A program made the translations under genes and the position numbers. The notes beneath the pieces were generated by a model that did not search any database, was not told where the DNA came from, and was given only the letters and a program-made list of their open reading frames with translations. DNA of 64,000 bases from Kiritimatiellia bacterium (GTDB lineage Bacteria > Verrucomicrobiota > Kiritimatiellia > CAIQIC01 > Lenti-01), in NCBI GenBank assembly GCA_017458625.1, contig JAFTAH010000138.1, positions 1 through 64,000 of the forward strand, in the 5' to 3' direction. Every line of letters starts with the position of its first letter. Position 1 is the first letter of the stretch. This document shows positions 20,574 through 29,911 of the stretch, piece by piece.

Positions 20574-22052
20574 ATGAAACTCATCAAGAAGATCAACAAG
20601 AAGGTCCTCGAACGCAGCATCGCCCGCGCCCGCGAGCGCAACATCATCCTCCCCACCTTCGCTCAGCAGAAGGACCCCAAGAAGATCCCCGCCAAGATCC
20701 AGGCCAAGCTCAAGAAGATCGGCCTCTGGGACGTCAACCCCCTCAACCTCTTCCGCATCACCTGGCACAACGACCCCAAGACCGGCCTCTTCAACGACGG
20801 CAACTTCATCGAGTTCCCCTCCGCCCTCACCGGCACCGGTGCCCGCCTCGTCGGCCTCGTCGGCCGCTACTTCCCCACCGGCGCCCACAAGGTCGGCGCC
20901 GCCTACGGCTGCCTCGTCCCCCGCCTCGTCTCCGGCAACTTCGACCCCACCACCCAGAAGGCCGTCTGGCCCTCCACTGGCAACTACTGCCGCGGCGGCG
21001 CCTACGATTGCGCCCTCCTCGCCTGCCCCGCCATCGCCATCCTCCCCGAAGGCATGTCCAAGGAGCGCTTCGACTGGCTCCGCGAAATCAAGACCGACGA
21101 GATCATCGCCACCCCCGGCACCGAGTCCAACGTCAAGGAAATCTACGACAAATGCTGGGAGCTCCGGCGCGAACGCGGCGACAAGATCGTCATCTTCAAC
21201 CAGTTCGAGGAGTTCGGCAACTCCATCTGGCACTACAACATGACCGGCGGCATCATCGACGAGATCTACCGCAAGTTCTTCCGCAAGCCCCACTCCCGCC
21301 TCTCCGCCTACATCAGCGCCACCGGCAGCGCCGGCACCATCGCCGCCGGCGACTTCCTCCGCAAGCACTACCCCGACATCCGCGTCGTCGCCTGCGAAGC
21401 CGCCCAGTGCCCCACCCTCTACCAGTGCGGCTTCGGCGCCCACCGCATCGAGGGCATCGGCGACAAGCACATCCCCTGGGTCCACAACGTCCGCAACACC
21501 GACGCCGTCTCCGCCATCGACGACGAGCAGGTCATGCAGCTCATCCGCCTCTTCAACGAGGACGCCGGCAAGACCTACCTCGCCAAGCTCGGCCTCAAGA
21601 CCGCCCAGATCGACGCCCTCAAGGCCGTCGGCATCTCCGGCATGTGCAACCTCGTCAGCGCCATCAAGACCGCCAAGTACTACGACATGGACGGCCGCGA
21701 TGTCATCTTCTTCCCCCTCACCGACTCCATGGACCTCTACGCCAGCCGCCTCGCCGAAATGCAGGCTGCCGAAGGCAAGTTCACCGCCGAGTCCGCCGCC
21801 CGCGTCTACGGACAGTGGCTCGCCGGCTGCACCCCCGACACCTTCCGCGAGCTCAACTACTTCGACCGCAAGCAGCTCCACCAGTTCAAGTACTTCACCT
21901 GGGTCGAGCAGCAGGGCAAGACCTCCGACGAGCTCCGCGAGCTCTGGGATCCCGAGTTCTGGGACGAGCTCTTCGACGAGGCCCAGGTCAAGCAGTGGGA
22001 CAAGCTTATCGACCAGTTCAACGCCGCCACCGGCCTCCTCAAGAAGCTCTAG
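20574..22052 (+). CDS. PLP-dependent cysteine-synthase-like enzyme
   Basis: A 492-aa fold-type II PLP protein, clearly longer than CysK (about 320 aa). The Schiff-base lysine is K106 in PTGAHKVGAAYG and the phosphate-binding loop is ISATGSAGTIAAG. N-terminal (1-80) and C-terminal (about 400-492) extensions surround the core. An AGGAG at 20564-20568 sits 5 nt before the ATG at 20574, a strong ribosome-binding site fixing this start. It belongs to the group loosely annotated as 'pyridoxal-5-phosphate-dependent protein beta subunit'; the substrate is unknown and sulfur amino-acid chemistry is only a guess. It is followed by a terminator-like hairpin. Confidence 0.85.
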   Translation: MKLIKKINKKVLERSIARARERNIILPTFAQQKDPKKIPAKIQAKLKKIGLWDVNPLNLFRITWHNDPKTGLFNDGNFIEFPSALTGTGARLVGLVGRYFPTGAHKVGAAYGCLVPRLVSGNFDPTTQKAVWPSTGNYCRGGAYDCALLACPAIAILPEGMSKERFDWLREIKTDEIIATPGTESNVKEIYDKCWELRRERGDKIVIFNQFEEFGNSIWHYNMTGGIIDEIYRKFFRKPHSRLSAYISATGSAGTIAAGDFLRKHYPDIRVVACEAAQCPTLYQCGFGAHRIEGIGDKHIPWVHNVRNTDAVSAIDDEQVMQLIRLFNEDAGKTYLAKLGLKTAQIDALKAVGISGMCNLVSAIKTAKYYDMDGRDVIFFPLTDSMDLYASRLAEMQAAEGKFTAESAARVYGQWLAGCTPDTFRELNYFDRKQLHQFKYFTWVEQQGKTSDELRELWDPEFWDELFDEAQVKQWDKLIDQFNAATGLLKKL

Positions 22053-22071
22053 GCCATACCCCATACCCCAC

Positions 22072-22111
22072 CGGCCCCTGCCCGCCCCCCGGCGCCAGGG
22101 GCCGTTTCCTT
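22072..22111 (+). terminator. Rho-independent-type terminator
   Basis: CGGCCCCTG (22072-22080) pairs with CAGGGGCCG (22096-22104) over a 15-nt C-rich loop, followed by TTTCCTTT. It lies 20 nt after the PLP enzyme stop codon. Confidence 0.65.
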
Positions 22112-22241
22112 TGCCCCCTGCCCTGGCCTTGGCCCGTCTTTTCTCTGGCCGCGGGACCGTCGTGCTCCGCGCTCACCCCCCATCGCCCCCGGCTTCCGAA
22201 CGAACAGCTTCTTTGGACTTGGCAAGCCTTTTTGACATGCT

Positions 22242-24617
22242 ATGCTCAAAGCCATGTCCAAGTATGACCAAATCCTCTTGCTGGCTTTATCGTTTTTCGG
22301 CTTGCTGAAAACAGATGCCGCTGCAATTCCGCAGAGAGACGAGGGGGTCGCGCCCGAATTTCGGAACCAGCCCGCCTCCCACGTGACCAGCAAAACCTTT
22401 GGCCCGACGCGTTCCACCAGTGTTTTCAAGGGAGCGTTTCAAGTCGACTTGGTCATCATCTCGTTCGCGGACTGCAAAGTGCCCGAACCGGAAACCGTCA
22501 GAAACGCCCTGAATGTCATCCGGGGCTCGACCGTGTCCGATTATTACAAGGAATATTCGCAGGGCATCACCTGGCCCGTCCTTGCGGCCTACCCTGCGGT
22601 CTATGTGGACAAACAACCACTCGGATACTACTGCCGCCACGCCCCGGCGGCCAACATGGTTGGCTGGACGTCCATCGACGACGGGGTTGCAAGAGCCGCC
22701 ATGCTGCGCAAAAACGCCCTTCAGTTTGTCCGCAGGCTTTCCGGAAGGTTCACGCCGGGGAAAGTGACATGCTTTGTCTACTGCCGGGAACTGGGCCGGG
22801 GCTCCCCGGCGATGGAGAAATGCTTGCGGCCATTCTATCCCAAACCCACGGAAAAACAACTGCTTGCCGGAGCAGTTGACCCTCTCACGACCTATAATCC
22901 GGAAATTCCATGGGCTGATCCCTTGTGGCCCAACTCCCGCCCACAGGTTTTCTACCCGGCGGATGGAAGCACAATCGTCCATGAACTTGGCCATGTGCTG
23001 GGGGCTCCTGACTTCTATCACGCCACGGAAAAATATGATGGGCTGCCCGGCACGCCCACCCTGCCATGGGCCTGGGGACCGACCGGCCCTGCATACTGCC
23101 GCACTATCTACCAGGCCTTCGCGCCTCCGGCCGCCTATCCATTCCTCGACAAGCCCGGAACCTACATGCTCGGGCCCCGATCCGGGGCATTCCCGTTTTC
23201 TTTCGCCAGCAGGGCAGAGGAGGAAGCCGCTCTGCCCTTGGGCTTCTTCATCCCTTCGGCCCATCCCAATTATCTCTTCTGCGTCGAGTTCGTCTACGAC
23301 GAGAAGCCGCCCATTGGCACGCCGGGCTATTATGGCCTGCTCATCCATCTCATCAATGTCACCATGGACTCGCCCACCCTGGGACCGCCAGACAAATGCT
23401 ACACCTACCGTCCGGACGACCCGTTCTTCCGCGCGCTGAAGGCCGACTGGCCGCCCGCCCTGCTCCACGATGGCGATGTGTTCGACGACTCCTCCAATCC
23501 TCGCGCCATCCTGCCCAACCAGTTGCCCGCCGGCATCGCCATCCGCAATATCGAATTGGGCTATGGAATGGCCTCGTTCTCTCTCGAGTTCCAGCCCAAC
23601 ACGCTGTCCTCTTTCCAGCTCCACCAGTCGCTCCTGCCGATCATCAAGCTGACGGGCATCGACGAAATTGGAGCAACCTCCTTCCGCGCCCATGCCGATG
23701 TCATCTACCGGGGGGAACCGCTCCTGACCGAATATGGTTTCTGCTACGGTCCCACGCCACATCCAACCGTGACCAGCGGACGATTCCCCCTCTACCATCG
23801 CGACCGGTACGATGCGCGGATCATCGATTGCAAGCCCGGCGCAACCCTCCATGTGCGAGCCTACGCACAATCCGAACGCGGCATCGCCTATTCTGCGGAA
23901 GAACAGACCGTCACTCTGCCCACGCCCGAAAAAGTCACGACGGTTCCACCGCTGCTAACCGATCACCTGCTGGGAAACGCTTTCATCACTCGATGGCATT
24001 ACTCACGTGGCGACCAGGCGAGGGACACGGCTTCCGCCCAAGTGACCCTCATGTCATTGGCCGCCTACTATCATGTTGTGCCCGGCGGATCCCAGGCGGT
24101 GAAGGGACCATTCACCCGCCTGAACCTCTGGCGCATGCATACATCCCCATCGTTGTCGCGGCCAGATTTCCGCATGGTGGAGGAAGAGGCGATGCGCACC
24201 GGGATGCGCTCCGTCGCGGTGGCGGCAGGCCTGTGCAACCATCGGTTCGGCGACTTCAAGACATGGGCAAGAACGTGCGCCTCTCGCTTGAAAATCCCGT
24301 CGCCGGGCACCAACATCATTCGCGTGAGCCCGCAGGACATTGAGACCCACGCCCCACGCATCAAGGAATGGCTCCGTCATGCCCAGCCGGTCCTGCTGGT
24401 CCGCGAAAGCAAGCAGACCGTCTGGGAAACCACCCACATCACCTGGCCCCTCGACATCGCCATCCTCGATGGCTTCAATGCCAACGGACAATTCCATGTC
24501 GCCTTCCCCCTTGGCTCTGACCGTGGCAACCAGCATCGCAAGTCCGGCTACTACAGCCTGCCCGACCTCTTGCTTGACACCACGGATTCCTGCCTCATGT
24601 TCTACCGTCCCCGGTAA
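22242..24617 (+). CDS. Secreted M6-like metallopeptidase with degenerate papain-like C-terminus
   Basis: A 791-aa protein with an N-terminal signal peptide (QILLLALSFFGLL). An ATG at 22254 is an equally plausible start. The metalloprotease motif is HELGHVLGAPDFYH, the HExxHxxGxxD form of immune-inhibitor-A-like M6 peptidases. Residues about 475-560 look like a fibronectin-III-type module (LTEYGFCYGPTPHPT ... LHVRAYAQSERGIAYS). The last ~210 residues resemble a C10/C39-type cysteine-peptidase fold (ILDGFNANGQFHVAF ... GYYSLPDLL), but the nucleophile Cys is absent at AQVTLMSLAA and the usual His before the strand is missing. Base composition is visibly lower in GC than its neighbours, suggesting transfer. 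Confidence 0.75.
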   Translation: MLKAMSKYDQILLLALSFFGLLKTDAAAIPQRDEGVAPEFRNQPASHVTSKTFGPTRSTSVFKGAFQVDLVIISFADCKVPEPETVRNALNVIRGSTVSDYYKEYSQGITWPVLAAYPAVYVDKQPLGYYCRHAPAANMVGWTSIDDGVARAAMLRKNALQFVRRLSGRFTPGKVTCFVYCRELGRGSPAMEKCLRPFYPKPTEKQLLAGAVDPLTTYNPEIPWADPLWPNSRPQVFYPADGSTIVHELGHVLGAPDFYHATEKYDGLPGTPTLPWAWGPTGPAYCRTIYQAFAPPAAYPFLDKPGTYMLGPRSGAFPFSFASRAEEEAALPLGFFIPSAHPNYLFCVEFVYDEKPPIGTPGYYGLLIHLINVTMDSPTLGPPDKCYTYRPDDPFFRALKADWPPALLHDGDVFDDSSNPRAILPNQLPAGIAIRNIELGYGMASFSLEFQPNTLSSFQLHQSLLPIIKLTGIDEIGATSFRAHADVIYRGEPLLTEYGFCYGPTPHPTVTSGRFPLYHRDRYDARIIDCKPGATLHVRAYAQSERGIAYSAEEQTVTLPTPEKVTTVPPLLTDHLLGNAFITRWHYSRGDQARDTASAQVTLMSLAAYYHVVPGGSQAVKGPFTRLNLWRMHTSPSLSRPDFRMVEEEAMRTGMRSVAVAAGLCNHRFGDFKTWARTCASRLKIPSPGTNIIRVSPQDIETHAPRIKEWLRHAQPVLLVRESKQTVWETTHITWPLDIAILDGFNANGQFHVAFPLGSDRGNQHRKSGYYSLPDLLLDTTDSCLMFYRPR

Positions 24618-24685
24618 CCCCTGAAGCTCGCCCCCTCCCCTCCCTCTCCCTCCCTCTCCCCCCGCTTTTCGCCCCTCAAATTGTA

Positions 24686-24724
24686 GTGATTTCACGTCAA
24701 AACATTGGTTTTTTGCCTGTTTTC
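24686..24724 (+). repeat. Dispersed GTGATTTTACGTCAAA motif, copy 6
   Basis: GTGATTTCACGTCAAAACAT is followed by TGGTTTTTTGCCTGTTTT, 69 nt after the M6-like protease stop. Confidence 0.8.
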
Positions 24725-24937
24725 CCTTTCCCACGCCCTTGCCTCCCGGGGGTGCGCCCCCCCCGTTCTTCGCCCTCCGCCCCCCTCGCCCCCTCTTCGC
24801 CGTCCCCCTTTGTCCCCCCTCGCCCCCATCGTCCCCATTGTCCCCGCCGTCCTCTCCCCGCCCCTTCGTCCTCCTCCTCTCCACCTGTCCCAGTGGTCAC
24901 AGCCCCCCCATGCGCCTTTCCCCGTCCCCCAATTATC

Positions 24938-24976
24938 GTGATTTCACGTGAAAACAATCCCATTATTCCTTTTTTC
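24938..24976 (+). repeat. Dispersed GTGATTTTACGTCAAA motif, copy 7
   Basis: GTGATTTCACGTGAAAAC, with TTTCACGTGAAA forming a perfect 12-bp palindrome. The T-rich half is diverged (CATTATTCCTTTTTT). It lies 98 nt before the start at 25036. Confidence 0.7.
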
Positions 24977-25035
24977 TTGCCTTCCCCGTCTCTCTATGTA
25001 ATCATCCGTTCATCATCAACGAAAGGATGCCTCCC

Positions 25036-25788
25036 ATGCCCCGCAACCGCCACCCCTTCGCCCGCTCCCGCGGCCCCAACCGCCACTCCCCCGGCTTCTA
25101 CCACCGCCGCGAGGCACTCGCCCGCGCCGAGGCCGAATACGTCTGCAAGACCTTCCACTTCGGACTTGGCGGCGACCTCGCGACCGCATTCGCGGAACTC
25201 GTCGTCGGCGGCGCCTGGATGCTGGTGGGCAGCATCTTCCTGCTGGGCATGAATGCCATCAAGGCGCAGACGTCCAGACACCGCCGGGCCGCCATGGAGC
25301 GCCAGATGGCCCAGGCCAACCTCCCCACCCCCGCCGCACTCGAGGCCCGCTGGCACCGCACCAGGCGCAAGTCGCTCCAGGAGGCCTTGCGCCTCGGTGC
25401 CATGCTCATGCAGATTGCCGACACCACCTCCAACACGATTCAGCTGGACAAGAACGGCAAGCTGGCCGGGCGTGGCGCCGGACTGAAAGGCTGGCTACAG
25501 GCCTATTGCCCCAGCATCCCCTATCCGACCGCCATGCGGTACAAACGGATGGCTGAACGTTTGCTGATGCTCCTCTCCATCGAGGGCAAAGGGGCAGGTG
25601 TCGCGATGGATTGGGTTCTGCCAAAAGCCAGTCAGCCCTCCCCTCGAACCCAGATCCCAGGCAAGGCGGGCCGGGAGATTGCCCAGATCCAGGCCTGCGT
25701 GGGCAAGCTCCTCGAATTTCACCCCAGCCAGCGGAGCCTGCTCGCCCTGCTGAAGCGGGCGCTGGTCCGGGCAGGAAAACTCGCGTAG
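25036..25788 (+). CDS. Unrecognised protein with one membrane segment
   Basis: A 250-aa protein I do not recognise. The basic, His/Arg-rich N-terminus is followed by a hydrophobic stretch at about 55-75 (ELVVGGAWMLVGSIFLLGMN), then a basic helical region. Next comes GLKGWLQAYCPSIPYPTAMRY, a 'W...CP...tAxRY' pattern reminiscent of small DNA-binding segments in phage or plasmid proteins (weak similarity). The GAAAGG at 25021-25026 is 9 nt before the ATG at 25036 and abuts the ATG at 25027, so 25036 is the better start. Three copies of the dispersed motif flank it (24686, 24938, 25816), the densest cluster around any one gene. Confidence 0.65.
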   Translation: MPRNRHPFARSRGPNRHSPGFYHRREALARAEAEYVCKTFHFGLGGDLATAFAELVVGGAWMLVGSIFLLGMNAIKAQTSRHRRAAMERQMAQANLPTPAALEARWHRTRRKSLQEALRLGAMLMQIADTTSNTIQLDKNGKLAGRGAGLKGWLQAYCPSIPYPTAMRYKRMAERLLMLLSIEGKGAGVAMDWVLPKASQPSPRTQIPGKAGREIAQIQACVGKLLEFHPSQRSLLALLKRALVRAGKLA

Positions 25789-25815
25789 GGAAAAGTGAAT
25801 TATATGAATTATCGT

Positions 25816-25844
25816 GTGTTTTCACATAGAATCATAGCTTTTGG
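25816..25844 (+). repeat. Degenerate GTGATTTTACGTCAAA motif copy
   Basis: GTGTTTTCACATAGAATCAT then AGCTTTTGG keeps the layout of the family with several changes. It starts 28 nt after one stop codon and 189 nt before pepD. Confidence 0.5.
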
Positions 25845-26004
25845 AGGCTCCGGGGAACCGCATGTCCGCGCGCCATACAGGACACGGTGCGAGGCCTTTT
25901 GACTTCACCTCGGCCACCGCGAATTGGGCATTGCACCGCCTGCCAGGGAAACGCTAGAATAGCGAGGTGGCCAAGGTTTTGGCTACAGCGAAAGGACAGA
26001 CGAG

Positions 26005-27429
26005 ATGCAAATCCAGGTTGCGGACCAGCGGGCACAGGACATCATCGAACGATTTCTGGAGATTGCGGCCATTCCGCGCGCCTCCGGCCACGAAGGTGCC
26101 CTCGCGCAATACCTCCTGGACTGGGCGGCCGCGCGACATCTCCGGTCCGAGCAGGACAAGGCAGGAAACGTCCGCATCGACCTGCCCGCGACCGCCGGCC
26201 GTGCCGCCGAGGGGGCCATCCTCCTCCAGGCGCACATGGACATGGTGGCGGCCCCGGATCCCGACGGCGTGCCAGCACCCGTCCTCGCCCCCGATGGCAA
26301 GACCCTCCGCGCCCGCCACTCGACGCTAGGCGCGGACGACGGCATCGGCATCGCCATCATCCTCTCCATCCTGGACAGCCCCCCCGCCAGCCATCCCGCC
26401 CTCCGCGCCCTGTTCACCGTCGAGGAGGAGACCACGATGGCCGGCGCCGAAGCCCTGTCCCCGGACTGGCTGGCAGACGCGCAAGGCCTCCTGAACATCG
26501 ACTGGGAGGAAGCCGGCGTCGCCTGCGTGGCCTCGGCCGGCTGCAAGCTCCTGACCCTCAGCCGCATGTTCGAGAGTTGGACGCCCGTCTCAGCCGCCCA
26601 CGCCTACTCCGTCGCACTGCGCGATTTCCCCGGCGGCCATTCGGGGCTGGACATCGGCCGCGGCATCCCGAATCCGGTGCTGGTGCTGGCCCGCGCCATG
26701 TCGCTAGGCCTGGAGGTGCTCGCCCCCCGGCTTCACGCCTTTGTCGGCGGATCCGCGCACAACGCCATCCCCCAGAACGCCATCGCGACCTTCACCTCCG
26801 ACCATCCCGAGACGCCCCGCTACCTGACCGTCCTCCGCGCGGCCCTGCTGGCGAGCGCCCCGCCGCAGGCCTCCATCCCGGTCGGCCCCCTTGGCACTGC
26901 GGCGCGAGCCAGCGTGCTCTGCCTTTCTGCGGCCGACTCGGCACTTTTCCTACAGTTCCTGGGCCAATGTCCTGCCGGGGTGCTCAAGGCCAACGCCGAC
27001 GGCTCGCCCGCCATCTCTGCCAACGTCGGCATCGCCTCCCTGATGAACGCCGTCCCCGACGCCCCCGCCCAAGTCGTCGTCAACATCCGGGCCCACGAGA
27101 CCGCCGAACTCGACGAATGGTGTGCCGTCTACCGCCGCCTCGGCGCGGAATACGGCTTCGACTGCTCTGCCCCGCAGGGTGCCCCGCCCTGGAACCAGAA
27201 GCCCTCCGCCTGGGTCGACCGCGTCCTCGCCCTGGGCGGCGCGGGCTGGCGGGCCGTCAAGGCGCATGTCGGCCTCGAATGTTCCGCCTTCGCCCAAAAG
27301 GCCCCCGACCTGCCGCTGGTCTCCATCGGCCCCACCGTCCTCCACCCCCACTCCCTCGCCGAAACCTTGGACACCGACACCGTCGCCGACATCGCCATCC
27401 TCATCCGCACCGTCATCGCAGACACCTAG
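26005..27429 (+). CDS. pepD: Aminoacyl-histidine dipeptidase PepD (M20C)
   Basis: A 474-aa cytosolic M20C metallopeptidase close to the 485 aa of E. coli PepD. Metal and catalytic residues are visible: H77 and D79 in LLQAHMDMV, D111 in STLGADDGIG, and E140-E141 in FTVEEETTMAGAE. It hydrolyses Xaa-His and other dipeptides. The inserted lid/dimerisation domain is at about 190-380. A weak CGAAAGGAC precedes the ATG. It lies 68 nt before aroB in the same direction, so read-through is possible although the functions differ. Confidence 0.93.
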   Translation: MQIQVADQRAQDIIERFLEIAAIPRASGHEGALAQYLLDWAAARHLRSEQDKAGNVRIDLPATAGRAAEGAILLQAHMDMVAAPDPDGVPAPVLAPDGKTLRARHSTLGADDGIGIAIILSILDSPPASHPALRALFTVEEETTMAGAEALSPDWLADAQGLLNIDWEEAGVACVASAGCKLLTLSRMFESWTPVSAAHAYSVALRDFPGGHSGLDIGRGIPNPVLVLARAMSLGLEVLAPRLHAFVGGSAHNAIPQNAIATFTSDHPETPRYLTVLRAALLASAPPQASIPVGPLGTAARASVLCLSAADSALFLQFLGQCPAGVLKANADGSPAISANVGIASLMNAVPDAPAQVVVNIRAHETAELDEWCAVYRRLGAEYGFDCSAPQGAPPWNQKPSAWVDRVLALGGAGWRAVKAHVGLECSAFAQKAPDLPLVSIGPTVLHPHSLAETLDTDTVADIAILIRTVIADT

Positions 27430-27497
27430 CGAAAGGACTTTTTGGCTTCCTTTTGGTCCCGCGCCCGCATAGGCTTCCCCCGTTTTCGCATTCTCCC

Positions 27498-28571
27498 ATG
27501 GCTGTTCCCGCTTCCCACTCCATCTCTCCCGCTCCCGCCGCCGCGACGCCGCCCATGCCGCCGCTGCTCGCGGACCTCCCCCCCTACCTCACCCTTCGCC
27601 GCGGCGCCCTCGCCAACGCCGCCGCCCACCTCGACCTCCATCGCCGCGTCCTGGTCGTCACCGATGCCGGCGTGCCCCCCGCCTATGCCCAGGCCCTCGC
27701 CGAGGCCGCCGCCCAGTCCTCGCCCGCCGCCCCTCCCCCCATCCCCCTGACCCTCCCGTCTGGCGAAGCCACCAAATGCCCCGCCCTCCTCGCCGCCGTC
27801 CACCGCGCCCTCCTCAAGCGCGACTTCACCCGCCGCGACTGCGTCATCGCCGTCGGCGGCGGCGTCATCGGCGACCTCGCGGGCTTCGCGGCCGCCACCT
27901 ACATGCGCGGCATCGACTTCTACAACGTCCCCACCACCCTTCTCGCCCAGCTCGACTCCTCCATCGGCGGCAAGACGGCCATCGACTTCGAGGGCGTCAA
28001 GAACGTCATCGGGGCCTTCCACCCGCCCCGTCACGTCCTCATCGACCCCGATGTCCTCGACACCCTGCCCCCGCGCCAGCTCCGCGCCGGGCTCGCCGAG
28101 GCCATCAAGATGGCGGCCACCTCCGACCCCGCCCTCTTCGCCCTCCTCGAGCGCTCCACCGATCTCCGTGCCGACCTCCCCGAGATCATCCGCCGCGCCC
28201 TCCTCGTCAAGGCGACCGTCGTCGCCGCCGACCCCTACGAGGCCAACCTCCGCCGCGTCCTGAACTTCGGCCACACCCTGGGCCATGCCATCGAGGCCGC
28301 CGCCCGGGGCGACCTCCTCCACGGCGAATGCGTCGCCATCGGCATGCTCCCCTTCGCCGGCCCCGCACTCCGCCCACGCCTCGCCGCGCTCCTCCGGAAA
28401 TACGGTCTCCCGACCACCTCTCCTCTCCCCCCCGACGTCCTCCGCCCATTCCTCCTCCACGACAAGAAGGCGACCGCCTCCGCCATCACCGCCGTCTTCG
28501 CCGACGAGGTGGGCGCCTTCCGCTTCCAGTCTCTTCCGCCCGACGAAATCCTCGCCCTCCTGCCCCCCTAA
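27498..28571 (+). CDS. aroB: 3-dehydroquinate synthase AroB
   Basis: A 357-aa enzyme of the shikimate pathway that converts DAHP to 3-dehydroquinate with NAD+ and a divalent metal. NAD-binding GGGVIGDLAGFAAATYMRG, substrate loop DSSIGGKTAID, and the metal/His block LNFGHTLGHAIEAA are all present. The 20-residue Ala/Pro-rich N-terminus is longer than usual; the ATG at 27498 is used because no later ATG fits. aroC starts 22 nt after its stop, making an aroBC transcription unit. Confidence 0.97.
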   Translation: MAVPASHSISPAPAAATPPMPPLLADLPPYLTLRRGALANAAAHLDLHRRVLVVTDAGVPPAYAQALAEAAAQSSPAAPPPIPLTLPSGEATKCPALLAAVHRALLKRDFTRRDCVIAVGGGVIGDLAGFAAATYMRGIDFYNVPTTLLAQLDSSIGGKTAIDFEGVKNVIGAFHPPRHVLIDPDVLDTLPPRQLRAGLAEAIKMAATSDPALFALLERSTDLRADLPEIIRRALLVKATVVAADPYEANLRRVLNFGHTLGHAIEAAARGDLLHGECVAIGMLPFAGPALRPRLAALLRKYGLPTTSPLPPDVLRPFLLHDKKATASAITAVFADEVGAFRFQSLPPDEILALLPP

Positions 28572-28593
28572 GCCTGCCTCGCCCGACCGCCCC

Positions 28594-29688
28594 ATGAAAA
28601 ACACTTTCGGCACCGCCCTCACCCTCACCCTCTACGGCGAATCCCACGGTCCCGCCGTCGGCGCCGTCCTCGACGGCCTCCCCCCTGGTCTTCCCGTCGA
28701 CGAGGCCTCCATCGCGCGCCGCCTCGCCCGCCGCCGTCCCTCCGGCCCCGATGCCACGGCCCGCCGCGAGCCCGACCCCTTCCAGCTCCTCTCCGGCGTC
28801 TTCCGCGGCCACACCACCGGCACCCCCCTCTGCATCAACATCCCCAACACCGACACCCGCTCCGCCGACTACCTCCCCGACCGCCCCCGCCCCTCCCACG
28901 CCGACTACGCCGCCCACGTCAAGTACTGCGGCCACCAGGACTACCGCGGCGGCGGCCATTTCTCCGGCCGCCTCACCGCCCCCATCGTCGCCGCCGGTGC
29001 CATCCTCCTCGACGCCCTCGCCGCCCGCGGCGTCCGCATCGGCACCCACATCCTCCGCTGCGGCGGTGTCCCCGACCGTCCCTTCGCCGCCCCCCCCCGC
29101 GACCTCGCCAACGACCTCGATGCCCTCGACGCCGCCCCCTTCCCCGCCCTTTCCCCCGACGCCCCCGCCCAGATGACCGCCGCCATCCTCGCCGCCAAGG
29201 CCGACCGCGACTCCGTCGGCGGCGTCACCCAGACCGCCATCCTCGGACTCCCCCCCGGACTCGGCGAACCCTGGTTCGACTCCCTCGAATCCCTCCTCGC
29301 CCACGCCCTATTCTCCCTCGGCGGCATCAAAGGCATCGAATTCGGCGACGGATTCGCCCTCGCCGACCTCCGCGGCAGCCAGGCCAACGACCCCCTCTGC
29401 ACCGACGGCCGCGCCGTCGTCACCACCACCAACCACGCCGGCGGCATCAACGGCGGACTCTCCAACGGCATGCCCATACTCTTCCAATGCGCCGTCAAGC
29501 CCACCGCCACCATCCCCCGCCCCCAGCCCACCATCGACCTCCGCACCCTCCAGAACGCCACCATCGCCGCCGCCGGACGCCACGACCCCGCCATCGTCCG
29601 CCGCCTCCCCCCCTGCATCGACGCCCTGACCGCCCTCGTCATCGCCGACCTCCTCTTCCAGCGCCCGCCCTCCCCCACCCTCCCCTAA
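28594..29688 (+). CDS. aroC: Chorismate synthase AroC
   Basis: A 364-aa FMN-dependent enzyme that converts EPSP to chorismate, the last shikimate step. Signatures: GESHGPAVGAVLDGLPPG (catalytic His), FRGHTTGTPLCINI, DYRGGGHFSGRLTAPIVAAG, and SNGMPILFQCAVKPTATI. Length is normal. Its close spacing to aroB supports a single operon. Confidence 0.97.
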   Translation: MKNTFGTALTLTLYGESHGPAVGAVLDGLPPGLPVDEASIARRLARRRPSGPDATARREPDPFQLLSGVFRGHTTGTPLCINIPNTDTRSADYLPDRPRPSHADYAAHVKYCGHQDYRGGGHFSGRLTAPIVAAGAILLDALAARGVRIGTHILRCGGVPDRPFAAPPRDLANDLDALDAAPFPALSPDAPAQMTAAILAAKADRDSVGGVTQTAILGLPPGLGEPWFDSLESLLAHALFSLGGIKGIEFGDGFALADLRGSQANDPLCTDGRAVVTTTNHAGGINGGLSNGMPILFQCAVKPTATIPRPQPTIDLRTLQNATIAAAGRHDPAIVRRLPPCIDALTALVIADLLFQRPPSPTLP

Positions 29689-29759
29689 CGCCCCTCGGCC
29701 TCCCGAAATTCCAACCTCCCGCCTCCCCCGTTCACACCCGATTGTCTCCGCCAAATATC

Positions 29760-29800
29760 GTGATTTCACGTCAAAACCCACGTAATCTCACGTGATTATC
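29760..29800 (+). repeat. Dispersed GTGATTTTACGTCAAA motif, copy 8 (head-to-head pair)
   Basis: GTGATTTCACGTCAAAACCC is followed by ACGTAATCTCACGTGATT, a second core on the opposite strand, giving an inverted arrangement between convergent genes. It is 72 nt after the aroC stop. Confidence 0.75.
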
Positions 29801-29911
29801 TCTTGTCGCGGCGAGGAGGGGGCGCATCTCGCGCCCCGGCCTACGAAGTGAACCCCCTTTCCGCCACAACCCGTCCGACGGAAACAGCCACGGCTTTATC
29901 GAAACCAGCGC

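Larger units (their letters stand above)
24618..25035. other. Intergenic region with two motif copies
   Basis: A 418-bp pyrimidine-rich stretch with two copies of the GTGATTTTACGTCAAA motif 252 bp apart (24686, 24938). No gene was seen. The sequence GAAAGG at 25021-25026 is the ribosome-binding site of the following gene. Confidence 0.65.
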
